In this document: piece after piece, positions 19,301 through 27,720 of the stretch
How positions within the stretch are numbered: position 1 is the stretch's first letter
How the letters are laid out: every line of letters begins with the position of its first letter
Source of the DNA: Haematococcus lacustris
Lineage: Eukaryota > Chlorophyta > Chlorophyceae > Chlamydomonadales > Haematococcaceae
Length of the DNA: 64,000 nt
NCBI GenBank assembly: GCA_030144725.1
Contig: JASKMD010000014.1
Location: 8,741,803-8,805,802, forward strand
Reading direction: 5' to 3'
The notes under the pieces: model-generated
What the model was told of the DNA's origin: nothing
Database searches by the model: none
Seen by the model: the letters and a program-made list of their open reading frames with translations, nothing else
Position numbers and translations under genes: made by a program

Positions 19301-20716
19301 CTATGCACATCTGAAGACCTATGCAGCTAGGTTGGAGCGCTGCCGCCGTGATCCTCTGCTTCAAGCTGCGCATGGAGACAACGAGGGCAAGCTGTCTGTG
19401 CCTACTGACCAAGTCTGCCCAAACCTCCACACAACGGCCTGCAGGTGAGAGTTTAAACAGAAGCATGCAGGCCAACCTTACCCATCAACAATGCATGCAT
19501 GCTGCAGGCAGACCATGCATCAACATGGTATCATGGCTGTGGTGTGCACAGGCTGTACATGCAAGAGAACAATGTGGGCAGGACATGCCTGTTTGGCGAG
19601 CTCTGGATCGAGCGTGACCTGCATGACTTGAAGTCCATCACCACCAGCGGCATTCCTGGAGCCCAGCTGGATGCCCACATTGCCATGCGGGTGGCCGGGC
19701 ATAACGCCAGCAAGAGGCTGCTTGACCGGGCTGAGCCGGAGGCACAGCAGGACTACAAGGCCCGCCTGAAGGACGAGCTGACACAGGACGGGCAGCAGGC
19801 CCTGCTGCTGGGAGCGGGCAGTGCAGAGTGCCCACTACAGAACAGCCCGGGTGCCATGATGAGGGGCTGCATGAAGGCAGTCCAGGATCTGCAGAAGAGC
19901 GACGTGGCCACCCCATGGCGCCCATGGCACGTCAAGCAGGTGTTTGGTGAGGCCCTAAATGCAAGGGAGGCAGCGGAGGAGGCCAAGGAGGCTCCACGGG
20001 TCGCTGCACCCCCGTATCCAGTGCGGTACTACCAGCGAGCAGACTGCAATGGCACCATTGTGTTCAGCAGTGTGTACAAACGCCCCTCAACCCGCAACAA
20101 CACCTGGGTCAGCATCCCGTTCAGGCTCGACGACGACAAGTGGGCCATTTGGGCTGGCCATGTGAAGTTCTGGGTTCGTTTGGAGCACCCCAAGCTGCCT
20201 GGGGTGTTCCTACGCCTAGCAGTCAGCCGCATCTACTTGACCCGCCCTACATCCCACCCCTCATGTTTGGCAGCAACTGGTCAGGCTGTTCCCAGGCCAC
20301 AGCAGGCAGCAGGAGCAGGAGCAGCGGCTGAGGCAGGAGGCCAGGGGGGAGAGCCACCAGGAGACGGGGATGCAGATGGGGGTGCTGGGCCAAGCGGTAT
20401 AGGTGGGCCACAGCAGCACAGGTCAGCAAAGCGTGGGGTGGAGCAGGCAGCAGCGGAGGCAGCCAGCACAGGTGGCACCAGGAAGTCCCAGAGGCTTGCA
20501 GCCGGTGCATCACAGCGGCAGGCTGACCCCCTTCCACCTGTTCAGGACCGCCCGCAGCAGTCAGCCATGGGCAGCATGCACCAGGGCTATGGAGATCAGC
20601 ATTGGTATATGTTTGATGCCACCAAGATCTTCACAGTCTTTGTGACCAGCTTTGAGGACGGGGAGGGCTACGGTCGTATGTTCTTTGTGCCTGCACACAG
20701 CCTCAGCCGCAGCTAA
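13394..20716 (+). CDS. TNP2-like (CMC/EnSpm) transposase, interrupted by an insertion and a frameshift
   Basis: Exons with consistent phase: 13394-13645, 13743-13841 plus 16474-16872 (one exon split by the 2.6-kb element), 16957-17232, 17335-17411, 17500-17652, 17750-18158, 18311-18458, 18557-18900, 19035-19171, 19261-19444, 19552-20716. Exon 1 has a C2H2 finger (CRVCGVSGGLYGMRSHCLKSH shortened: C..C...H...H). Exon 2 has an acidic stretch and collagen-like GGP repeats. Later exons follow the TNP2 order: CYYCETPRF; a conserved D block (HFMIGVDWMTMGKNGTWS); MCYNCN; WYVHFSPIVLRGNLLP; and a late ENNVGRTCLFGELWIERDL block. The C-terminus is Ala/Gly-rich. A run of 12 G at 16795-16806 leaves the two halves of exon 2 out of frame by one base. 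Confidence 0.78.
13842..16470. mobile_element. 2.6-kb TIR DNA element inserted in transposase exon 2
   Basis: The ends are a perfect 31-bp inverted repeat starting CCCTACACCAGGGGTACATG, with a 3-bp duplication ACA (13839-13841 and 16471-16473). When one ACA copy and the element are ignored, the exon reads through in frame. Near the ends are several GTTTAA/TTAAAC motifs (13880-13950, 16160-16440). The interior has no convincing gene. It holds a long CCCCT tract and GCAGCC- and GGAGCGGGCAGCCT-type repeats. The superfamily is not assigned: the 3-bp TSD would fit Harbinger-like or CACTA-like elements. Confidence 0.85.
14728..14991 (+). repeat. CCCCT microsatellite ending in a splice-acceptor-like CTGCAG
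   Basis: About 50 units of CCCCT form an uninterrupted pyrimidine tract of about 260 bases, followed by ccttccctgcagccatgg. The same arrangement occurs at 25626-25805 in the related repeat. Confidence 0.95.
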
Positions 20717-20999
20717 TCACGCATCAATCACAGCTGGTACACATTGCTGTTGGTGTATTGCTGTTGCTGCTCTTGCTGCTGCTAGGGCTGCTACGCTGCT
20801 ATGCTGCGACTGCTGCGCTGTCACGCCATCAGCCACTACAGGCATGCATCCTTACATTCCTAGGAGGACACGACAAACAGTCGTGAATACCATGAATAGA
20901 GTTGCAGGATGGCATAATATGGCATGACATTGAAGACATGGAACATTGGCATCATGGTAGATGGTAGATGGTAGGAAGCATAGCAGGGTTTGGAACAGG

Positions 21000-21653
21000 T
21001 TCCACAGGGTCTACATGACCCTGCACAGGGTTGCCAGGACCCTGCGCCGGGTCACTAGGACCCTGCGCAGGGTCACCAGAACCCTGCAAATGGTCAGCAG
21101 AACCCTGTAAAAACTGCCATCAGGACCCTGCACAGGGTCGCCAGGACCCTGCGCCGGGTCACTAGGACCCTGCGCAGGGTTACCAGAACCCTGCAAATGG
21201 TCAGCAGGACCCTGTAAAAACTGCCATCAGGACCCTGCACAGGGTTGCCAGGACCCTGCGCCGGGTCACTAGGACCCTGCGCAGGGTCACCAGAACCCTG
21301 CAAATGGTCAGCAGGACCCTGTAAAAACTGCCATCAGAACCCTGCACAGGGTCGCCAGGACCCTGCGCCGGGTCGCCAGGACCCTGCGCAGGGACACCAG
21401 AACCCTGCAAATGGTCAGCAGGAACCTCTAAAACAGCCATCATAACCCTGCACAGGGTCGCCAGGACCCTGCGCCGGGTTACAGGACCCTGCAAATGGTC
21501 ACCAGGACCCTGCAAATGAGGTCAGTAGGACCCTGCGCAGGGTCGCTTGGACCCTGCGCAGGGTCACCAGGACCCTGCAAATGGTCGTCAGGACCCTGCA
21601 AATGACCGATGCGCTAGGACCCTGCGCAGGGTCATTAGAACCCTGCGCAGGGT
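21000..21653. repeat. Right subterminal palindrome array of the 15.1-kb transposon
   Basis: Four higher-order units of about 115 bp combine CCCTGCACAGGGT, CCCTGCGCCGGGT, CCCTGCGCAGGGT, CCCTGCAAATGGT and CCCTGTAAAAACTG. Simple units follow, ending about 150 bases from the right TIR. Confidence 0.85.
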
Positions 21654-21785
21654 TTTTTCGGATTTCAAATAGTTATAACATCGCAGGAACTTAGAGTTTT
21701 TCAATGATTACAACGGCGATGAGTCGGCCTTTCCTGGGGCTATCTGCGGGTATGCCTCCAGGGAGAAATGATGTAGGTGACTTTT

Positions 21786-21805
21786 GGCCTTAATCGGCGC
21801 GAGTG
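21786..21805 (-). repeat. Right terminal inverted repeat of the 15.1-kb transposon
   Basis: GGCCTTAATCGGCGCGAGTG pairs with the left end (17 of 20). The adjacent 130 bases recur at 27575-27720, the right end of the 4.7-kb relative. Confidence 0.85.
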
Positions 21806-21908
21806 TAGGTCGGGTCAGGTACTGAATGACCAGATGTGATGCCCCTCATGCGATGCCTGTGATGTCTGCTCACGTGACAAGGCGTCCAATCTCAAGCCGG
21901 GTGGCCTG
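21806..21908 (+). pseudogene. Old Ty3/gypsy integrase fragment, piece 2
   Basis: It continues the frame left at 6707 and encodes DVCSRDKASNLKPGGL, the end of the integrase zinc-binding domain. GCCTG at 21904-21908 is the target duplication of the LTR element, repeated at 33663-33667. Confidence 0.75.
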
Positions 21909-22185
21909 TGTAACGTGCGGAACCACGCTATAAGCCGAGCAATCGTCTAGCGTGTGACTGCGAAGAAACTGCCATGGAGCGGAGTTACAGAGTACCTCGT
22001 GAGAGGGCTAGGGCTTAGAACGGGGCCCCCTGGAATCGAACCAGTTATCCTCACAGCTTGCGCTGCTAGGCTTTAACCTGCCCTACTCACTCGGTAAAAG
22101 TAATGCGCCCACCTGCGCCCGCCATAGGCAGTACACAGGTGTCGCGGGCAAAGGGGAACGGTGTCGCTCGAGGCTCGCCGTTACA
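21909..22185 (-). repeat. 3' LTR of the chromovirus element
   Basis: It is 277 bp and begins TGTAACG and ends CGTTACA. It differs from the other LTR at only one base plus a short stretch near 22056. On the element's sense strand it contains GGTTCGATTCC, identical to the tRNA B-box consensus, at about 22041-22051. Confidence 0.93.
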
Positions 22186-22204
22186 TTCACCCCCCCCAGA
22201 AGTG
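22186..22204 (-). other. Polypurine tract next to the 3' LTR
   Basis: On the minus strand CTTCTGGGGGGGGTGAA lies directly before the LTR. This is the expected place and composition for plus-strand DNA priming. Confidence 0.75.
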
Positions 22205-22431
22205 GCCCGTTCCGCCCAAGGAGATCCAAGGACTCGCAGCCAATACTGCTTATTGGGGCTAGTGTGAACCATGATTGGTTAACACACATGATAGCCAGGA
22301 GCATGATAGCTCAGGAGCATGATAGCTCAGGTGCAAGAATGCAACCATTCAGCCAGAAGGCTGCTCACACACACAGCACAACCCATAGCACACCACAGCA
22401 CCGTAGCAGGAACACTAATCAGGCTGGGTCT

Positions 22432-23012
22432 TCACTTGAGACAGTGGATGGCATTGTACTCAGCCAGAAGCTTGTCACAGCCTGTCATGAGAGCTCGTGG
22501 CTCCCAGGCCTGAGGAGGCTTGTCACAGCCTTGTCACAGCCACTGGACCAGGAACTCCCCAGCCTTTCCTGCACGGACATATCTGTGGTCAAGCAGACGC
22601 TCAACATAGTACACAGGAGTCTCATCCATCCATTCCACAGGAGGAGGCATGATGCCCACGTCACTGCCAGAGTACTTCTTGAGCAGTGACACATGGAAGA
22701 CAGGATGCAGCCTGCTCATGGTGGCAGGCAGAGTGAGTTTGTAGGCATTGGCATTGATCTTAGCCTCAACCACGAAGGGTCCTACATAACGTGGCACAAA
22801 CTTGCGGACCTTGCCTGTCTTAATGCGCAGGTTCCTGGTGCTCAGCAAGACCTGTGCACCCACCTCAAATTCCACGTCTTTCAGGCCAGTGTCAGCATGA
22901 CGCTTGTACCTGGCCTGAGCATCAGCCATGTGCCGCCTTGCATGGGCAACACCTTCTTTCCACCACGTGGCAAAGGCATGGGCAGAGGGACAGCGGCCGC
23001 CATCAGGCAGGT
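22432..23012 (-). pseudogene. Chromovirus pol, 3' part: integrase C-terminus and broken chromodomain
   Basis: Minus-strand frame resuming after the insertion: CPSAHAFATWWKEGVAHARR, a GPFVVEAKINANAYKL block (integrase C-terminal fold) and HPVFHVSLLKKY, all typical of Ty3/gypsy integrases. A chromodomain follows (EFLVQWL), then TGA, then the matching remainder (PQAWEPRAL, LLAEYN) in the same frame to TGA at 22432-22434. The repeated gctgtgacaag near 22520-22550 suggests that a small duplication caused the damage. Confidence 0.82.
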
Positions 23013-23324
23013 ACCTCGTGCAAATCAAGGCCTGGCTGGCTTGAAAAACCTGAGAGTTGAGGTCTGAAACTTGGTATGTGGGTTGCTGTGACCTAGGGGA
23101 TGACAAGACTCTCTTGGGCCAAAGTGTAATTCTCACTCGGTGTCGAGTTGCTGGGCCAGGTATGGGGCTGAGACCCTGATTTTGGCTAAGGGAGTTGGCA
23201 CCGTGTGACCAAAGTGACTTTTCATGAAATGTGAGTATAAGAGGTTGTAAAGGGTGGTTACAGCTGCCCAACCTAGTAGGTGGCATGCAAAACGTCCAAG
23301 CCAGTGATGAGCTATGGCCCGTGT

Positions 23325-24640
23325 CCTAGGACCCTGTACAGGGTCCTAGAGTCACCATGGTCGTAGGACCCGGTACAGGGTCCTGTGTACCTGATGAGTG
23401 TAGATGTTTTAATCATTCCTTGCATCCCTATGTGATAGAACCATGTTAGGATTCCTACATAGCTTGTGGTTGGTCCTGTTGACCCCGTTTGGATGCTTTT
23501 GACCATGTGTGCCGGGACCCTGTACAGGGTCCTACGATGAGTGCCTTTCCACACAGGGTCCTGGCACCACACCACAGGGTTCTGGCTCACAGGGTCCTGG
23601 CACCTCACCACAGGGTCCTGGCACCACAGGGTCCTGGTACCTCACCACAGGGTCCTGCTGCACACCTACAGGGTCCTGGCACCACACCACAGGGTTCTGG
23701 CTCACAGGGTCCTGGCACCACACCACAGGGTCCTGGCTTACAGGGTCCTGGCACCACACCAAAGGGTCCTGGCACCACACCACAGGGTCCTGGCACCTCA
23801 CCACAGGGTTCTGGCCAACAGGGTCCTGGCACCACACCACAGGGTCCTGGCACCACACCTCAAGATCTTGGCCTACAGGGTCCTGGCACCTCACCACAGG
23901 GTCCTGGCCCACAGGGTCCTGGCACCTCACCACAGGGTCCTGGCACCTCACCACAGGGTCCTGGCCCACAGGGTCCTGGCACCTCACCACAGGGTCCTGG
24001 CACCTCACCACAGGGTCCTGGCACCACAGGGTCCTGGCACCTCACCACAGGGTTCTGGCTCACAGGGTCCTGGCACCTCACCACAGGGTCCTGGCACCTC
24101 ACCACAGGGTCCTGGCACCACAGGGTCCTGGCACCCTACCACAGGGTTCTGGCCCACAGGGTTCTGGCACCACACCACAGGGTCCTGGCACCACACCACA
24201 GGGTCCTGGCACCACACCACAGGGTTCTGGCCAACAGGGTCCTGGCACCACACCACAGGGTCCTGGCACCACACCTCAAGATCTTGGCCTACAGGGTCCT
24301 GGCACCTCACCACAGGGTCCTGGCCCACAGGGTCCTGGCACCTCACCACAGGGTCCTGGCACCTCACCACAGGGTCCTGGCACCACAGGGTCCTGGCACC
24401 TCACCACAGGGTCCTGGCACCTCACCACAGGGTTCTGGCCCACAGGGTCCTGGCCCACAGGGTCCTGGCACCACACCACAGGGTTCTGGCCCACAGGGTC
24501 CTGGCACCTCACCACAGGGTCCTGGCACCTCACCACAGGGTCCTGGCACCACAGGGTCCTGGCACCACACCACAGGGTTCTGGCCCACAGGGTCCTGGCA
24601 CCACACCACAGGGTCCTGGCACCACATCACAGGGTCCATA
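23325..24640. repeat. Left subterminal array of the 4.7-kb element (CACCACAGGGTCCTGG units)
   Basis: It opens with CCCTGTACAGGGTCC palindromes at 23330-23535 and continues with about 70 units of 15-18 bp such as CACCACAGGGTCCTGG, CTCACAGGGTCCTGG and CCCACAGGGTCCTGG. A large block is duplicated: ACCTCAAGATCTTGGCCTAC occurs near 23857 and again near 24274. All plus frames stay open over it, so the open frames carry no coding evidence. Confidence 0.88.
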
Positions 24641-24804
24641 TATTGAAGTCACCATCAGTGTCATTGATTCATTCAACCATGCGTGCTACAGCTGCAACAA
24701 TGCTGCATTCACTGCTGCCGCTGCCCTATCACCTCAGCCTATCTCTATAACACGGTATGCCCATAGGGTCCAAAATAATCCGGCTGCATGGAGGGTTGCA
24801 TGAA

Positions 24805-26480
24805 GTTCTCGCAAAGGAACTGCGAAGGAAGCAAGGCATCGCGCAGAAATTAAGACTGCCCCGCCAAGCTGGCGTTAGCAGCCAGGAGCAGCCAGGAGCA
24901 GCCAACAGGGGATCGCAGCCAGGAGAAGCCATCCAGCCGTCGCTAGCCAGCGGCATCTCTCGTCACCAGGGACGATGATAGACTTTGTGAAGTGCCTTGC
25001 AGGCGGATAGAATGTTAAGTGCCTTGCAGGTGGGGCGCCACCCAGCAGCCTCACAGCAATCGCGACCAGCCACAGCAATATAGCGCCATGGTGAAGCGAA
25101 AGGAGCGATAGAAAGCATGCGACTAGGTCGAGCGACAGGAGCAAGAGGCAGCGAGGAGGCAGGGAAAGGTGCGAAAGGAGCAAGGTGGCGCTCATCGACT
25201 TTGTGGCAGTCAGATAACTTTGTGGCAGTCAGATTTCCACAACTAATGCCAAGTAGCACGGGAAAGGTGCGATGATCATCAAGAAATAGCTACTAGTCAA
25301 TTGGTAAAGAATGTGTGGCATGGGTTGCTTGCAGGTGAAGTAGGTTGGAGGTGAATTGAAGGTGCTTGGAGCGCAGGACCAGTCGTAAGCTGGAAGCCAT
25401 GAAGTGCAGCCAAGGGAAGCAGCTTGGCAGAGCAGCCAAGAGCAGCCAGGAGCGGTTAGAAGCGGCAGCGATGAGTAGCACCCACTCCCCTTGTCCCACA
25501 CCCAACCCCATTCCCCCCTCACACACTCAACCTAGCAAGTGAGTGAGTGGTGAGTGGCCTGCCCTTGCAACTGTGTGGCTTTATGTACCTAGTCTGACCG
25601 CTGTCATGCCCTTGTTTTTCTGCAGGTTCTCCCTCCCTCCCTCCCTCCCTCCCTCCCTCCCTCCCTCCCTCCCTCCCTCCCTCCCCTCCCCTCCCCTCCC
25701 CTCCCCTCCCCTCCCCTCCCCTCCCCTCCCCTCCCCTCCCCTCCCCTCCCCTCCCCTCCCCTCCCCTCCCCTCCCCTCCCCTCCCCTCCCCTCCCCTGCA
25801 GCCATGAGCAGAAAGCAAGAGTAGCAGCCAAGAGCAGCAGGTAGGAGGCGCTTGGAGCGGCAGCCAGGACTTCCGGTGAGTGCACATGCTTGGGAGGTGT
25901 CAGCCTAGCCTGCCCGGTTCTGGTCATGCATGTCCTAATTCATCTGCTTGCTGGCTGATGTTTGATTGCAGTTGTCGACAGCTGGAGCATGGCAGGTGAA
26001 GCATGGCCGGGTTGATTGCAAGCATGGCGGTAGAGCAGCAACCAACAAGGAGCCAGCAAGGACCGTACCCTCCCCGTACCCCGTACCCCGTACCCTACCC
26101 CGGCGGCGTGACACGGAGCATAACTGTAAGTGGCCAGTCCTTGCACATGAGTGGTCCCCAATGCCAAGCCTAAATGCAAGGATGCCTCTTGTTGCCGCAG
26201 GTCTGATGGTCACACTGCTGCCCCTTGCCCCCTTCCCCCTTCCCCCTTCCCTGCCCAAGCCCACCACCACCACTTCCGAGTCTGCCACCCTCCTCCCCTC
26301 CTCCCCTCCTCCCCTCTTCTCTCCTCTCCCCCACCCAATGGCACCCAGCAGCCCTTGGCGTAGCAGCATGGAGCGGGCAGCATGGAGCGGGCAGCCTGGA
26401 GCGGGCAGCCTGGAGCGGGCAGCCTAGAGCGGGCAGCCTGGAGCGGGCAGCCTGGAGCGGGCAACCTGGAGTGGGCAACC
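24805..26480 (+). repeat. Repeat related to the interior of 13842-16470
   Basis: In order it shares with 14100-15560: actgccccgccaa-ctggc, GCAGCCAGGAGCAGCC repeats, agcgaaaggagc, a CCCT/CCCCT tract ending CTGCAGCCATG, cagcctagcctgcc, gtggccag-ccttgcacatgagtggtcccca, and the cccttggcgtaacagc/ggagcgggcagcct stretch. The TIRs of the 2.6-kb element are absent, so this is a partial copy. Confidence 0.72.
25626..25797 (+). repeat. CCCT then CCCCT microsatellite
   Basis: About 14 units of CCCT are followed by about 23 units of CCCCT, then ctgcagccatgag. It is the counterpart of the tract at 14728-14991. Confidence 0.95.
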
Positions 26481-26642
26481 TGGAGCCAAGCCTAGCCCAG
26501 CCTACCCCAGCCTAGCCTAGCCTAGCCTACCCCAACCTAGCCTAGCCTAGCCTACCCCAGGCTAGCCTTGCCTAGGCTAGCCTACCCTAGCCTAGCCTAG
26601 CCTAGCCTACCCCAGGCTAGCCCAGCCTAGCCTAGCCCAGCC
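26475..26642. repeat. CCTAG/CTACC pentanucleotide-like tandem
   Basis: Irregular units of CCTAG, CCTAGC and CCTACCCCAG repeat for about 165 bases. Confidence 0.85.
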
Positions 26643-26927
26643 TGATTTGGTGCCATGGGGCATAGACAGCAAGGCAAAGTGCTTAGCAGTCCCGTGATAA
26701 GGTGTTAGCCCATAGCAATGAGGTGCAGCCAGTCCTTGTGGTTGTGCACATGACATATGTGGTGAGCAATGCATGAGTCGATGTGTTGTTGTTGTAGTGA
26801 TGTTGTGTGGTGTTGTTGTGTGGTGTTGTCACCTTGCATCAATGCATGTGCTTAGCACCAGCAATACATGCCGTTTGTTGTGGTGTTGCGAGGTGTTCGG
26901 GCGTCGTTGCATACGTTGTGGCAGGAC

Positions 26928-27560
26928 CCTGTAGGCGTGTGGCAGGACCCTGTGAACGTGTGTCGTAGGAACCTGTAGCCGTGCGGCAGGACCCTGTGAG
27001 AATATGTCGCAGGACCCTGTAGCCGTGCGGCAGAACCCTGTGAGAATGTGTCGCAGAACCCTGTAGCCGTGCGGCAGGACCCTGTGAGAACGTGTCGCAA
27101 AACCCTGTAGCCGTGCGGCAGAACCCTGTGAGAACGTGTCGCAAAACCCTGTAGCCGTGCGGCAGAACCCTGTGAGAAAGTGTCGCAGGACCCTGTAGCC
27201 GTGCGGCAAAACCCTGTGAGAAAGTGTCGCAAAACCCTGTAGCCGTGCGGCAGAACCCTGTGAGAAAGTGTCGCAGGACCCTTTAGCCGTGCGGCAAAAC
27301 CCTGTGAGAACGTGTCGCAAAACCCTGTAGCCGTGCGGCAGAACCCTGTGAGAAAGTGTCGCAAAACCCTGTAGCCGTGCGGCAGAACCCTGTGAGAAAG
27401 TGTCGCAGGACCCTGTAGCCGTGCGGCAAAACCCTGTGAGAACGTGTCGCAAAACCCTGTAGCCGTGCGGCAGAACCCTGTGAGAATGTGTCGCAGGACC
27501 CTGTAGCCGTGCGGCAGAACCCTGTGGCCCAGGACCCTGTACCGGGTCGGTAGGACCCGG
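26928..27560. repeat. Right subterminal array of the 4.7-kb element
   Basis: Units of about 42 bp combine CCCTGTAGCCGTGCGGCAGAA with CCCTGTGAGAAAGTGTCGCA-type halves, repeated about 14 times. The array closes with CCCGGTACAGGTTC near 27560. Minus-strand frames stay open because of the period, not through selection. Confidence 0.88.
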
Positions 27561-27720
27561 TACAGGTTCGGGCGATTTTTCAAATAGTTATAACATCGCA
27601 GCAACTTTGAGTTTTTCAATGATTACAACGGCGATGAGTCGGCCTTTCCTGGGGCTATCTGCAGTATGCCTCCCGGGAAGAAATGACGTAGGCGACTTCC
27701 GGCCTTAATCGGCGCGAGTG

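Larger units (their letters stand above)
6708..21805 (+). mobile_element. 15.1-kb CACTA-like (CMC/EnSpm-type) DNA transposon with two divergent genes
   Basis: The left end starts CACTCGTGCAAATTAAGGCC and the right end, read inverted, CACTCGCGCCGATTAAGGCC (17 of 20 identical). The flanks show a 2-bp duplication TA (6706-6707 and 21806-21807). Both ends carry subterminal arrays of a palindrome based on CCCTGCGCAGGG, about 310 bp inside the left end and 150 bp inside the right end. CACT termini, subterminal repeats, a TNP2-like transposase and an accessory protein gene are hallmarks of En/Spm elements. The interior also holds a SINE and a 2.6-kb TIR element inserted later. The transposase frame is broken, so this copy is probably not self-mobile now. 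Confidence 0.87.
23013..27720. mobile_element. 4.7-kb non-autonomous relative of the CACTA-like transposon, nested in integrase
   Basis: The first 310 and last 150 bases match the ends of the 15.1-kb element. The right end is GGCCTTAATCGGCGCGAGTG; the left end reads ACCTCGTGC where CACTCGTGC is expected. A 2-bp duplication GT lies outside (23011-23012 and 27721-27722). Removing the element and one GT rejoins the integrase frame (GLRD to LPDGG). No transposase is present. Subterminal arrays occupy 23325-24640 and 26928-27560, with motifs different from the large element. Confidence 0.85.

Noticed and set aside
22020..22110. tRNA gene on the minus strand inside the LTR
   Set aside because: The T-arm is good but the acceptor and D-arm do not pair, and the same sequence is present in both LTRs.
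23489..24803. Long overlapping plus-strand open frames of 385-420 codons
   Set aside because: They are products of the CACAGGGTCCTGG array, with all three frames open and no non-repetitive coding part.
26829..27619. Minus-strand frames of 207-255 codons rich in LTGFCRTATG
   Set aside because: They follow the about 42-bp period of the right subterminal array and are not protein-coding.
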